A stretch of DNA of 64,000 nucleotides from Fagopyrum homotropicum (GCA_033239125.1 BSWB01000008.1:2324001-2388000), one strand, 5' to 3'; counted from the first letter of the stretch, positions 1 to 11,549 are shown. Notes: generated from the sequence alone by a model not told the origin. Program-made: numbers and translations.

Positions 1-183
1 GGAGGAGGCAACCACTCCTTGTCATTATAATGGGAACTCCAACGGTTTTGTTGATACCGTCGGTGCCTCTTTGTGGCTGCTTTGAGATTTAGCTCATGTG
101 GAGAAGGCATCCATTCTCCATATAAATCAAACTGATCATCATCATAAGAATCATAATCATCATAGAACATGATGAATGATGAA

Positions 184-272
184 GAAACACTTGAAGATCT
201 TCGAAGAACACCGAAGAACACTTGAAGATCTTCGAAGAACACTTAAAGATCTTCAAAGAACACTGAATAAAT
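184..272. repeat. Short tandem repeat in the retroelement leader
   Basis: Three imperfect copies of a unit of about 22-30 bp built on ACTTGAAGATCTTCGAAGA lie end to end. The core GAAGATCTTC is palindromic. This is in the untranslated leader downstream of the primer site, read on the minus strand. Confidence 0.7.
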
Positions 273-320
273 TTGATCAAGAAAAAAAAATTTTGTAAAG
301 AAACTTGACCTCGATCCCGA

Positions 321-332
321 GCTCTGATACCA
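321..332 (-). promoter_or_regulatory. Primer-binding site, initiator tRNA-Met type
   Basis: GCTCTGATACCA on the plus strand is the exact reverse complement of the usual plant retrotransposon primer site TGGTATCAGAGC. It lies one base from the LTR edge at 334 and fixes the element's orientation as minus. Confidence 0.85.
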
Positions 333-333
333 A

Positions 334-882
334 TGATAGAAATACGGGCGATCTAGATCGAGGAGAAACTTCAACTACTTCTTCTTGATCGTTCGAGTTT
401 TATCAAATGTAGAACTTGAGCGGCGGAAGCTTAGAAATGGATGCGGAAGCGTTCGGTTGATCCTTAAAAAGGATCCTCGAATATGAAAGGCTTGAATCAA
501 AGACTAGATCCAAGATAGAACTTTAAGAGGGTGAGAGAAGAAGGTGATGCCTAAACTAAGTAAGAGGGTTTTCCTTCTCAATACTTAGTATTCAACTTAG
601 ACATACCTTTACAAATTAGCCAAACCATCCTTATATAGTGGATGGGGGCTAACCAAGGTTCAAACATAAATGACAGAATTTAAAGTCGGAATTAAGTTCC
701 GGTAAATGAAAAGCCTAAAATATGAAAGGTCGGAATTTAATTCACGGAATTAAGTTCCGGAATTAAAGTTTTGAATATAAAAAGACCTATTATTAAATAG
801 CCGAATAATAATAAATGTCTTCAAAATATGCGGGTCCTTCTAGCCGGAAACACGAATGGCATCGCCATCCGGGGGCGTATCA
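334..882 (-). repeat. 5' LTR, 549 bp, minus-strand element
   Basis: The segment begins TGATA and ends TATCA, an inverted terminal pair typical of LTRs. It abuts a tRNA-Met primer-binding site after one spacer base. Its outer end is the point where the chromovirus LTR sequence resumes. No second copy lies in the window for comparison. Confidence 0.82.
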
Positions 883-2220
883 CCTTGCTTCCATTTTGTT
901 TTCCTTTCTTGTTTCGTTCTTCTCTTTTTTTCTTCTCCAAGGATTAAGTTTGAGTCTTGATTCTTGTGAAGCGTTCCGTTACTGATTTATTGTTGTTCTC
1001 AGGCTCCCTTGGTTGAGTCTTGTCGTATGTGGATCAAAGGATCGAGCTTTGAATCCCCTGATGCTATCGAAGAAGCCCGACAGTTGCTTCTGTCAAGCAA
1101 CCGCCCCCGCGCCTCTACCTTGCCGCCCCTGCGGATCTAATCAGTGCTGCCCCTACGCCTTATTCAGCCGCCACTGGAGTTTTTCTGCAGTAGCTTCCCG
1201 TCTTTTGTGAGCTACTTCCTTCCTTGCTTCATTTGTTCCTTTCCTTGGACTTTCATGTTGTTGTTGAATCTTAGTGTTCTATAAGACTAAGGTTGAGAAC
1301 TTAGCTTGTGAAGATCTCTTAGAGATCATGGAGACTAGAAGTTATAGACTTCTAGCAATCGTTTCGGTTCCTGATCTCTGTATGCCTTGTTTGAGCATGC
1401 TTTTTGTCCTTTCCTGAGGGAAACTGAGTTGGTTTCTGATTCCTTGTTGATCATTGAGTTACCTTCGAGTGAGGTAAGTCCCTTGGACTTACTTAGCTTC
1501 ATTCCGTATATCCGTTTAATTCTATTGACTTGTTTGTGTTGTTTATCTTGTTATAACTGATAACCGGAATAGGATTCACCTTTGTTACACCTTAATTGGC
1601 CCAAGTGTATTATAACCGGGTGGTGATCGCTTGTCTAGTTTAGAAAGGGGAAACTAGGAAGTGCACTTGCGACCATCCAGCATGTGACAAAGGGATGCAT
1701 CCGCTCTATTCCTGTTGGTGAAAGGAGACCGAGGCGAGATCCTAGTGATTCTCGTGTGACAACATAAGTGAATTAGAAAAGGGATTAACTTAATAAAAGA
1801 TAATAACCGGCCGAGTGTGAGCATGATTATGTGTTTTACTTTACCTTATGTGTGTTTGTGCCTTTACTATCTTTTTGATATGTAGAATGTTAGCTAACGG
1901 TTTATACCGATGTTGTAGATGTTCCACAGGTTCAGGATGCTGCTGAGTGATCCGGATGGTGTGGACAGCCGGGGTTCCCGTACATTATATGACGGGATCG
2001 GGTTTATGTTTATGTTGTTGCTTTTCCCTTTTATTTTGAACTCGGCTGCGAGTCTTTCACGATTTATTTTGTTTAAACCTTTGGTTTTATATTGAGTTTT
2101 GGTTTTCATTCGTCTGTGCCTTGTTGTAAGATCCGTTTGTCGTGGCTACTCTTAGGGTCGGGACCCATTGTGAGGTCCTAACTCATAACGCTTTGAGTTT
2201 CCAGAACTTGGGGTGTTACA
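883..2220 (+). repeat. 5' LTR of element A, 5' part missing
   Basis: The sequence aligns by eye with 6789-8136, ending in GTGTTACA just before the primer site. The two LTRs differ by many substitutions and small indels (for example around 1063-1140 against 6968-7040), so the insertion is not recent. A cluster of the GC-rich motif CCGCCCCTGCG lies near 1120-1140. Confidence 0.88.
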
Positions 2221-2223
2221 ATA

Positions 2224-2235
2224 TGGTATCAAAGC
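2224..2235 (+). promoter_or_regulatory. Primer-binding site of element A (tRNA-Met)
   Basis: TGGTATCAAAGC differs from the consensus TGGTATCAGAGC by one base and starts three bases after the LTR end at 2220. The leader from 2236 to 2499 shows no other feature. Confidence 0.85.
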
Positions 2236-2499
2236 TCTAGGTTGACAACAATGGTACTCGAAATCTTCTAAAGGTCGGATGGATAAATAAATAGAACCCG
2301 CAAGGGATCTAACGCTTTCAAAAGGGGGTTTTGTTTTAAACTTGTCGGTTTGGGATAGATGTACGGGCGACCATCACTACCTCCGCGGATCTATGCTGTG
2401 TAGTTCTTATATGTTGACCAATATGTGTTTTCTTGGATTTCTGCTTTAGCTGTAGTGTGGCCTTATATTTATATTCTTATATATTTATCCTTATAGCAA

Positions 2500-3060
2500 A
2501 TGACGCATTCTAGAGCTACCTCTGCTATAGGGCAAGGATGGGGTCAACCACCTCTTTCACCTGCAGACCATGGACGAGGACATGCAAAAGGACCTCCACT
2601 AGCTAGAGGTCAGGGCCAAGCCCTAGTTTCTGATCCATCTACCGCTAAGGCGTTCGCCGAAGAAGTTGCCGAGATTGTTATCCCCGAAGCAGGGAATGGG
2701 GCCGCTGCTAGGACCGGAGTGCAGAGAGCACAATCAACCGAGACCGATCGAGTGTCCATCGGAGTATCCGCTTATCGCGACTACGTGCAGAGAGTTGAAG
2801 AAGATATCAGGACTGGAGGACCTGCACCTACACCGCCAATACCCGTGAGATCAGTTGAGGACGTCAAAGTTCAAGATGGAGCAAGTCTAAAATTCGAGCT
2901 TTGGCTAGACCATATGGACTCAACTTTGGAGTCAAGAAGAAGCATGCTCAAGAATCGACCGGATTCTAGGAGAGCTTTTCATGCAAGAGGTCTTGTGAAG
3001 AGACAAAAGGTTGGATTAGCCAGTGATGAAGCTGGAACATCAGGATTGGAGCGTGGTTAG
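2500..3060 (+). pseudogene. gag remnant of element A
   Basis: An open frame of 186 codons starts at the first ATG downstream of the primer site. The N-terminal half is rich in Gly, Pro and Arg, as in chromovirus gag leaders. No CCHC zinc knuckle is visible and the frame is far shorter than a normal gag of this group. Sequence between 3060 and 3320 continues with stops in every frame, so the capsid and nucleocapsid parts have been lost or scrambled. Confidence 0.55.
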
Positions 3061-3320
3061 ACGATAGGACACTTTGGTCCCCTGAGGAAGATGCGGAGTT
3101 CTGACAAAGGGCGGCAATGTCATAACTACGGAAGTGTTGGACGCATTTGAGTAGATTATGAGAAGCCTGCATTGACTTGATTTTCTTGTGGCAAGTCCAA
3201 ACACAAAGTTGCGTTTTTCCATTGGAAAGAACGAGGTGGTGGTACTACCGACCCCAAAGCTGCTTCAGCCAGAGTTTTTGAGTTAAGGAGTGTAGTGAAG
3301 CCGACCACTCCAACGTCCAC

Positions 3321-3590
3321 ATGTACCATTCATATTATTGGTTTTCTTGTAAGAGTTCTTTCGATACCGGTGCTACGCATTCTTTCATATCTGATGCATG
3401 TGTAGATAGATTGGCCTTAGTTACCGTAGAAGGTAAACCCTTCTTTAAAAGATTTCCAGATGGGGGTAAGATTCGAGGTACTCGAGAGGTTCGCGATTGC
3501 CCTATTAGATTGGGAGGTCGCGATTGGTCAACTAACTTCTTCGTCATGTACTTAATACATGAAGAAGTTATTCTGGGTATGGATTGAATG
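3321..3590 (+). pseudogene. Retroviral-type aspartic protease, element A
   Basis: The frame carries the active-site motif DTGATHSFIS near its start and ends with the ILGMDW-type motif that closes this domain in Ty3/Gypsy proteins. In the family the enzyme is a homodimer that processes the polyprotein. It is cut off from the RT frame by stops and frameshifts between 3587 and 3938. Confidence 0.8.
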
Positions 3591-3937
3591 GATCGACATC
3601 GAGAAGTTCTAGACATCGGCAAGAGAACAGTGACGGTAACTACAGATGCAAGCCATGTCGAGATCTTAAGAGGATAGGATCTAGGGAAGACCGATATAGT
3701 CATCAGCGCAATCCAAGCTGTGAAACTTATTGGATAGGGTTACGAAGCTTTTTGGTGCTATGCCATGAAGGATAATACGAGTCCGGATTTAGAGGAGATT
3801 CAATAGCTTGCAAGTTATCAAACGTTTTCGGAGAGTCATAAGGTTTACCTCCACAGAGGAGTGTAGACTTTGGCATTGCGCTAGAGCCCGGTACAAGACC
3901 GATCTCTAAGGATCCTTATCGTATTGCACCTATCGAG

Positions 3938-4770
3938 ATGCTTGAGTTGAAGAAGCAGCTCGAGGAGTTAGCAGATAAGGGCTTCATCCGCCCTAGTGTA
4001 TCTCCTTGGGGCGCACTAGTTCTCTTCATCAGGAAGAAAGACGGGTCAATGAGGTTATGTATCGACTACCGAGAGCTGAACAAGGCGACGATCAAGAATA
4101 AGTACCCATTGCCCCGTATCGACGATCTTTTGGATCAACTGCATGGAGCTTCAGTGTCTTCGAGGACCGACCTGAGATCAGGATATCACCAGCTGAGGGT
4201 GAGAGAGCAGGACATATCCAAGACGGCGTTTCGGACCAGATATGGACACTACGAGTTTGTAGTGATGTCATTCAGGCTTATGAACGCGCCCGTAGTCTTC
4301 ATGGAGTTGATGAACAACATCTTCATCGACTTCCTAGACCAGTTTGTAGTTGTCTTCATCGACTTGAGGATCGTTATTCATGTCTTACATGACAGAGAGC
4401 TTTACGCCAAGCTCTCTAAGTGCGAGTTTTGGATATCCGAGGTAGCATTCCTTGGTCACATCGTTTCAACTGAAGGGATCAAGGTAGATCTGGAGAAGAT
4501 CGAGACAGTAGCATCTTGGCCGTCTCCTAAGAACGTCAAGGAGGTACACAACTTCTTAGGATTGGGAGGCTACTACCGGTGTTTTGTTGAGGGCTTTTCA
4601 GTTATCGCCCGACCGCTCACTTCCTTGCTGAGGAAGTCTACGAGGTTCGTATGGTCCGAGATGTGCCTGCAGAGCTTTGAGGAGCTGAAGAAGAGGTTGA
4701 CCTCTGCTCCTATCCTAGCTCAGGTAGAGGCATTGAGGATTTTGTGGTTTACAACGATGCATACAAGCTA
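3938..4770 (+). pseudogene. Reverse transcriptase of element A, catalytically dead
   Basis: Typical Ty3/Gypsy RT blocks are readable: RLCIDYRELN, the DLRSGYHQ block, and AFLGHIVSTEG. The active site should read F(I/V)DD; here FID is followed directly by LRIVIHVLHDREL. About 15 codons that normally lie between FIDD and this segment are missing in frame, including the second catalytic Asp. In FRLMNAPVVF the usual PFGLTNAPA block is also altered. A frameshift near 4715 leads into the RNase H part. Confidence 0.87.
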
Positions 4771-5125
4771 GGCTCGGGATGGGTTCTGATGTAGAGGGGT
4801 AAGGTGAATGCTTACACGTCTCGACAGTTTAAGACGTACGAGGAGAATTACCCTACCCATGATCTTGAGTTGGCTGCCATTGTTCACGCTTTGAAAATTT
4901 GGAGGCATTATCGTTACAGAGCTACGTATCAGATTTTCACAGACCACAAGAGTTTGAAGTACATATTCACTCAGCGGGAGTTGAATAATCTCTAGAGGAG
5001 ATGGTTGAAGTTGATCAATAATTTTGATCTTGAGATCTTCTACCACCCAGGGAAGGCGAATGTGGTAGCTGATGCCCTTAACAAGAAGACTCCCTGGGAG
5101 ATGGCGATCGCTATGTTGACACCTA
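4771..5125 (+). pseudogene. RNase H of element A
   Basis: Readable blocks include LELAAIVHALKIWRHY, the FTDHKSLKY block and the terminal NVVADALNKK. TAG codons interrupt it at 4792 and 4993, both where a glutamine (CAG) is expected. RNase H degrades the RNA strand during reverse transcription. Confidence 0.8.
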
Positions 5126-5990
5126 AGCCACAACTAACCCACTTCCCATTCCTCAGTGGAAGTGGGAGGACATCTCTATGGATTTCGTTACCGGTCTGAG
5201 ACCGAGTCGAGGCTTTGATGCTATTTGGGTGATAGTAGATCGATTGATGAAGACGGCACGTTTCATTCCAATCAAGGAAAAGTAGCCGGTGAGTTGGTTG
5301 GCAGAGGAGTTCACTAGGTAGATAGTGAGACTTCACGGAGTACCTAGGCTTATAGTCTATGACAGAGACGGACGGTTCACCGTGAGATTCTAGTAGCAAG
5401 TGCATTCCGCCCTAGGTACGAGTATGCAGTTCACGACTACTTATCATCCTCAGACCGATGGTCAGTCCGAGCGGACCATCAAACTCTAGATGACATGTTG
5501 AGAGCCTGTGTGTTAGACTGGGGATAGGTGTGGCTAGATCACCTTCCCTTAGTGGAGTTTTCTTACTACAACAGTTGGCACGCATCGATCAGGATGACTC
5601 CCTATGAGGCTTTATACGGACATAGATGCCGTACACCACTGTGTTAGAACGAGCCGAGTAGTTCTAGCGGAGTAGCACTTGAGCAGATTCAGAATGACAT
5701 GGCTCGAGTAGCGGTAATCCATGAGCGGATGTTAGCAGCGTATAGTCGACAAAAGTCTTATGTAGATAAGGGGCGCAGACCTTTGGAGTTCAAAGTTAGA
5801 GCTCAGGTTTTGTTGAGAGTATCCCCGACACGAGGCGTCAGGCATTTCAAAGTCAAAGGGAAACTGAGTCCCAGATACGTTGGACCTTTCGAGATTTTTG
5901 AGCGAGTTGGAGAGGCAGCATACAGGCTTGCTTTGCAACCGAGGCTTGAGTGTGTTAACCCCGTCTTCCATGTGTCTTAGTTACGGGAGT
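5126..5990 (+). pseudogene. Integrase core of element A, zinc finger deleted
   Basis: The frame passes almost directly from the RNase H end to PQWKWEDISMDFVTG, the start of the DDE core. The HHCC zinc-binding domain and linker (very roughly 180 codons) are therefore missing. The core is recognisable by MDFVTG, DRDGRF, and YHPQTDGQSERT with the catalytic Glu. Six further TAG codons lie at 5283, 5319, 5391-5396 (two), 5526 and 5645. The stretch 5699-5980 is open and covers the C-terminal part (KLSPRYVGPFEI), ending with a TAG at 5978 where the family continues. Confidence 0.85.
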
Positions 5991-6022
5991 ACATACCGGA
6001 CCCGAGACACATCGTCATCCGT

Positions 6023-6235
6023 GTGGATCTAGTGATCGAGCCAGACCCCACGTTCGTCGAGCACCCGGTTGCTGTCTTAGAGCGTAGTAAGAGATGCTTG
6101 CGTCCAAAGGACATACCGATGATGAAGATTCAGTGGTCGATGAGAGGAACTGATGAGGCGACTTGGGAGACAGAGGATAGTATCCAGAGGAACTATCCGG
6201 AGTTTTACGCGGATGTAGTTGCACCATTAGCATAG
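6023..6235 (+). CDS. Chromodomain-like integrase tail, element A
   Basis: This 70-codon frame carries a conserved chromovirus tail pattern: KIQW, then EATWE, then YPEFY. In chromoviruses this module follows integrase and is thought to guide integration to heterochromatin. It is in frame with the preceding integrase once the TAG at 5978 is passed. The rest of the element is dead, so it is not expected to be made as a functional protein. Confidence 0.75.
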   Translation: MDLVIEPDPTFVEHPVAVLERSKRCLRPKDIPMMKIQWSMRGTDEATWETEDSIQRNYPEFYADVVAPLA

Positions 6236-6387
6236 TGTTTGTTTCAGTCGTTCTTTTGTTGTGTGGCATATGCTTTTGTGACGTTCTGAGTTATGTGCCC
6301 CGTGTAGGAATATATGAGTTGTGTTCAACATTCTGTATTGTTGTGTGATCGTTCAGGTTGTTGCAAGTTTCGGGACAAAACTTCTTA

Positions 6388-6401
6388 TTAGGGGGAGCTG
6401 A
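6388..6401 (+). promoter_or_regulatory. Polypurine tract of element A
   Basis: A TTAGGGGGAGCTGA tract lies just before the 3' LTR start at 6402, the expected place for the plus-strand DNA primer. Confidence 0.7.
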
Positions 6402-8136
6402 TGTAAGATCCTAGTTTTGGCTGTCACCGCCCCTGCAGTGACAGTGAGCCGCCCCTGCGGTCAGCCGTGGTCACGGCAGGGCAAGCTGCCCCTGTGGTTT
6501 TGCCGTAGATCGTGAAGATCATCTTTCCTTTTTCGTTTCTATCTTGTTTCCCTTCATAGAAAATCCAATTTTATATCTTTGGGCCGGATTTCCTTGGATC
6601 TTCTAACCCTAGAACGTCTTTCCTTCTTCTCTCAATCCTTCTCTATTATATCCCGCCTTCTTCCCGTTTTCCCGCCTCTTGCATACGTTTCTTCAACCTT
6701 GAGAGATGCAGCCATTTTTCCGTCTTCCCTTGCTGAATGTGTAAGTTCTCTTCCTTGTGATCTTCATCACGTTCTGGATCTTTGCTGCACCTTGCTTCCA
6801 TTCTGTTTTCCTTTCTTGTTTTGTTCTTCTCTTTTCTTCTTCTCTAAGGATCAAGTTTGAGTCTTGATTCTTGTGAAGCATTCCGTTGCTGATTCATTGT
6901 TGTTCTCAAGTTCCTTTGGTTGAGTCTTGTCGTGTGTGGATCAAAGGATCGAGCTTTGGATCCCCTGCTGTGTTTCTGCTGTCAAATAAGCCCGACAATT
7001 GCTTATGTAAAGAAACCACCCCCGCCCCTCTATGTTGCCGCCCCTACGGATCTGATCAGTGCCTCCCCTACACCTTGTTCAATCGCCCATGCGGTTTTCC
7101 TACAGTTGCTTCTCGTCTTTGGTGAGCTACTTCCTTCCTCGCTTCCTTCATTCCTTTCCTTGTCCTTTCATGTTGTTGTTGATTCTTAGTATTCTATAAG
7201 ACTAAGGTTGAGAACTTGGCTTGTGGAGATCTCTTAGAGATCATGGAGACTAGAAGTTATAGACTTCTAGCAATCGTTTTGGTTCCTGATCTTCGTATGC
7301 CTTGTTTGAGCAGGCTTCTTGTCCTTTCCCGAGGGAAACTCAGTTTATTTCTTATTCCTTATTGATCATTGAGTTACCTTCGAGTGAGGTAAGTCCCTTG
7401 GACTTACTTAGCTTCATTCCGTGTATCCGTTTGATTCTATTTACTTGTTTGTGTTGTTTATCTTATTATAATTGATAACCGGAATAGGATTAACCTTTGT
7501 TGTACCTTAATTAGCCCAAGTGTATTATAACCGGACGGTGACAGCTTATCCGGTTCAGAAAGGGGAAATTGGGAAGTGATCTTGCGACCAGTCCAGCAGG
7601 TGACAGAGGGATGCATCCGCTCTATTCCTGTTGGTAAAAGGGGACCGAGGCGAGATCCTAGTGATTCTCGTGTGACAACATAAGTGAATTAGTAAAGGGA
7701 TTAACTTAAAAAAAGATAATAACCGGCTGAGTGTGAGCAAGCTTATGTGTTTTACTTTACCTTATGTGTGTTTGTGCCTTTACTATCTTTTTGATATGTA
7801 GAATGTTAGCTAACGGTTTATACCGATGTTGTAGATGTTCCACAAGTTCAGGATGCTGTTGAGTGATCCGGATGGTGTGGACAGCCGGGGTTCCCGTAGA
7901 TTATAGGACGATATTGGGTTTATGTTTATGTTGTTGCTTTTCCCTTTTGTTTTGAACTCTTCTGCGAGTATTTTACGCTTTCTTTTGTTTAAACCTTTGG
8001 TTTTATATTGAGTTTTGGTTTTCATTCGTCTGTGCCTTGTTGTAAGATCCATTTGTCGTGGTTACTCTTAGGGTCGGGGCCCATTATGAGGTCCTAGCCC
8101 GTAACACTTTGAGTTCCCAAAAATTGGTGTGTTACA
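6402..8136 (+). repeat. 3' LTR of element A, 1,735 bp
   Basis: The LTR starts TGTAAGATCC and ends GTGTTACA. Its 3' 1.35 kb matches 883-2220. Near the start (6425-6510) is a cluster of GCCGCCCCTGCG-type motifs in both orientations; a second cluster lies at 7018-7100. The same family gives the solo LTRs at 48869 and 52380. Confidence 0.9.
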
Positions 8137-8639
8137 TTTAAGAAGAAAAAAGACCTTGCACGGAAAGGAGAAGTCAGAGATCACAGTCACCAGTGCCGCG
8201 GCTGTGCCTGCAACCCCCGCGACCGTGCCTCACCGCCCATGCGCCTTTTGTGTGCCGCGGGTGCGCCTCTGGGATCTTTCCGCCTCGCGGGCCGCTCCTC
8301 TTCACCTCCGTGGCCGCGACTTTCCTCCACTGAGACTCTTAATGTAATAGCTAGGATTTCTGAATTCTAACTAATGCTGATTAACTTAATAATTAATAGT
8401 ATTTGACACATAACTCGCGAAGATTTAGTAAGTGAAGAGTATGAGTCCCACCGTTATGTTCCTAGCGTAATTTTAATTTGGACTTATGGAGAATTGCGAT
8501 TTGGCCTAAATTGACCTTAGGCTTGTCAAAATAGATAAATGGAATGGAAAAAGAAGAGATATAGTGTCTTCGATAGATAAAAGCTCTCTTCTCTCTCCTG
8601 TTAGTGCCCGGTGTAAGCTCGCTTGCACCACCCTAGTGC
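8137..8639. other. Unassigned spacer between A and the LINE
   Basis: No gene is visible. The first 200 bases are GC-rich and carry loose variants of the motif found in the chromovirus LTRs (for example CCGCCCATGCGCC); the rest is AT-rich. It may be a remnant of another LTR, but I could not find its partner. Confidence 0.4.
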
Positions 8640-10415
8640 GGCCCCCAGGCCGTGCCCCGCCTACTCCTGCTCAGCCTCCCCATGGCTGGATCTAGGAGGT
8701 CTCGACGCCTCACCATCAAGCTATCGGAGATACCCAGGTCATCCTCCACCCCATACAACCTCCCATGCACCAAAACCACCACCCACTCCCCTTCCCCATA
8801 AGAAAAAACCCTTGAGCCTATCCCCGACGAGCTTATACGATCAAACAACTACAGACTCTACCCTAAGTCACCAGTGCCACCGGCGTTAGCCTCCGAATTG
8901 GTGATCCCTCCGTTGAGTTCACCTTCCAAGAATCAGCCCGCTGCTGTGCTGGGACAGTCCGTCCCAATTGCCCCTTGCCTGCACGCTCCCAGTATGCCTG
9001 ATCAAGCCCCATCCGGATCTGGCTCTGCCTTGCTGCTGGCCTCGGACCTCAGTTTGGGCTCTTGAAGTTTCAGCCCCTTCAGATCCCTCGCATGCAGTTG
9101 TGGACTTTTTTTCGCCTCCCCATGTTGGCATGAATGCTGATTCCGAGGATGCTACCCCCATGCATTGCCAAACTCTCTATATCCCGGCTCCTCGTATGCT
9201 CCCCCCGTCCTCACAAAGCATGCGTGCATTAATGGGCCCAGCCCCCATGTACCCTCCTCGGATACCTACAAGGACATTGTTTATAGAAGCCTAACCTGGA
9301 ACCATGTCCCTCTCCCCTTCATTCCTGGGCTTGAATCTGGGCTCATCCCATTTCACCAATAAGGATATTGAAGAAACCATGCAGAAGTGGAATCTATCCC
9401 TCGTGGGGTTCCCTCTAGGAAGCGTGATCTGTTACCAACGTATGTCCAAATTCGTCTTTGAAAACTGGAACACCATCTCCTTGCCAAAGATGATTCGAAA
9501 TGAGAAGGGGATCTTTGTGTTTCACTTTTCTAGTGAAGATGATCTTAACTCCATCATGCTTGGTAGTCCCTGGATTGCGAATGGATCCACTACCCTCCTC
9601 TTGAAACGCTGGTCCACTGACCTCCCACTGGACTACTCTAGTCTCAATTATGTGCCGACTTGGGTCGCTCTACACAACCTGGGCTATAGATTCTGATCCA
9701 AGCTTATGCTTGCTAAGATTGGCTCGGCCCTAGGGACCTCTATTCTCACCGATGTCTGCTCGGCCAACCAAGAACGCCTGGGGTTCGCTAGGATTCTCAT
9801 TGACATTCATGCCTCTCGCCTCTCTTGCGAGAGATCCCCTTAACGGCCTAGATGGAGTATCCTTTGTGAAAAAGGTCATGTATGATTGGCTGCCCCCACA
9901 TTGTGACTCCTATTTGATCTTCGGACATAGCTGCACGGCCCCAAAGTTGATTCACAATATAGGGATGCCCCCCTCTTCCAGGATTATGAACCTCACCAGA
10001 AAATTTATCCCTAACCCTAATCCTGCACCCCTTTTCCTCACCCTAGATCCCTCTTTGAGAATTACCCCTCTCCTGGGCAGGCCTGACGAGTCCGGCCCTT
10101 TTGGTGCTCACCTTGATGCCACCAACTGCCCTCCAAACTCAGCCCCTTCACAAGTTGTGACCTCCCCTTCTTCGCCTCTTATTGCTACTAGTGCTAATAC
10201 CACCCCATCAGATGCTTCCCCTTCCCATCTCATTGATAACCCCTCTAAGCCTTGCATTCTCTCACCTCTTCAGCCCCATCCACAACAAGACCTAGTTTCT
10301 TCTCCCTGCCATGATCCCAACTCTCCCTCCCCTCCCTCCCCCTTTTGTACTACCACAATTTCCCCTTCCACTTCAGCTTCTACATTGATCGCAAGTGCTA
10401 TCAATGGTCAAAAAC
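8640..10415 (+). pseudogene. L1-type LINE ORF1 (DUF4283 / zinc-knuckle type)
   Basis: The ORF1 region of a plant L1-like non-LTR retrotransposon is readable across frameshifts. A Pro/Ser-rich N-terminal region (about 8690-9300) is followed by a DUF4283-like domain (9304-9696) with FVFHFSSEDD, the SPWIANG block and the VPTWVALHNL block. After a stop at 9694 and a frame change, a knuckle-like segment follows (YDWLPPHC then FGHS), then a Pro/Ser-rich tail. ORF1 proteins bind the element RNA. The frame stops at 10415, where Athila-like element B has inserted; ORF2 resumes at 29351. Confidence 0.8.
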
Positions 10416-11549
10416 TTGTTCGCTCCAAACGGTGTGTGTGCAAGCTTTAAACTTATATCCAAAGAAATATGCTTAAAACAAGGATACAAACCCGCATTGT
10501 ACGGATCAGTTATAGTAAAAAGCAAGAATTCCGGGGTGTCGATCTCAAGGACATAGGTGAAACTAAGCAAGAATAGGTTGTCAATGCAACTAATAACCAC
10601 AAAAGCGATTAAAGCAACCAAAAGATGATAATAAGGTCAAATAAGGAGAAAATGCAAATGCTAGGGATTAAAGCATCTAGTTATGGTTCCGACTCAAGAT
10701 CTCAAGATGAAGCGGACAAAGCTGAGATTTTGCTAAGGGAATGTGTTCTAAAGTGGGAATAGATTACCGGGTAAGTCTCACTACTCACAATCCAAACCGA
10801 AGCTCCTAATACCGTGTAAGTCTCAAGGTACTAAGGAAAGGAACTATAATCTCACACAACACACCACCTAAGGGAATAGAATCAACCTTTACCGGGTAAG
10901 TCTCAGGCTAACTCACAAAGATGGAATAAAGGCACACTCAAACCCTAATAAAGGATAAACCTTTATTACATACACTTATGATCATGGGTAAACAAACTAA
11001 GGAATCACCGGGTAAGTCTCATCCGAGGCTTGCATTGAACCAGGAAAGGTGTAATAAGAATAGGATTTGGCAAACTATAACACTTAACTCTCAGTTTCGG
11101 ATAAGAAAAGGTCACCTCGGTCAGTCAAGTTCCACCCCGGCCGAGATGTTCATCGACTGAGCAAGGTACTCTAGGGTTAAGGTTAAAGACTCGAGATTTC
11201 AGAGTCTTGCTGGTATTAAGATCATTCTATCATCGTCTTTCCCACAACTTTCAGCCAATCACCCTAGAATCGCACAAGTAATTTAGCCACTCATCATCAT
11301 GAAAGCAATAATAAAATATATGGGAAAAGAATGAATATTTGAACACAAAAACCTTAAGAAAAAGGCTTCAATAACTGAATCAAATAATTCACAAATCAGC
11401 GTTCCATCAATCACAAATCAAACAACCCAACAAACCAAAAGAGAATCTAAGAAAGTCTTACAAACTTCCTCTTAAAGCTAACTCCAAACTATGAATCCTT
11501 CCTTCCTTATCTTCAATCCTTCCTTCAAAACTCTCCAGAAAATCTCTTA

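Larger units (their letters stand above)
1..882 (-). mobile_element. 5' end of a minus-strand LTR retrotransposon
   Basis: Read on the minus strand, this is a 5' LTR (882 down to 334), a primer-binding site (332-321) and the start of the internal region, which runs off the left edge. It lies within the 5' LTR of chromovirus A: A's LTR sequence is recognisable only from 883, and the matching place in A's 3' LTR (about 6790) is uninterrupted. The expected 5-bp duplication would be CCTTG (883-887), but its other copy is outside the window. No diagnostic polymerase domain is present, so Copia or Gypsy cannot be decided. The region 1-112 is open on the minus strand but matches no gag I recognise. 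Confidence 0.8.
883..8136 (+). mobile_element. Chromovirus (Ty3/Gypsy) element A, degenerate
   Basis: The order is 5' LTR remnant (883-2220), tRNA-Met primer site (2224), gag remnant, aspartic protease, RT, RNase H, integrase, chromodomain-like tail, purine tract and 3' LTR (6402-8136). Integrase last, followed by a chromodomain-like module, indicates a chromovirus; the long LTRs suggest the Tekay/Del lineage, which is an inference. The element is dead: in-frame stops, frameshifts, an RT active-site deletion and loss of the integrase zinc finger. The first roughly 380 bp of the 5' LTR are displaced to the left by the element at 1-882. Confidence 0.88.

Noticed and set aside
1..112. A gag start for the left-edge element
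   Set aside because: The frame is open but resembles no gag I know and is cut by the window edge.
3335..3703. A 122-codon minus-strand ORF
   Set aside because: Antisense shadow of the element A protease.
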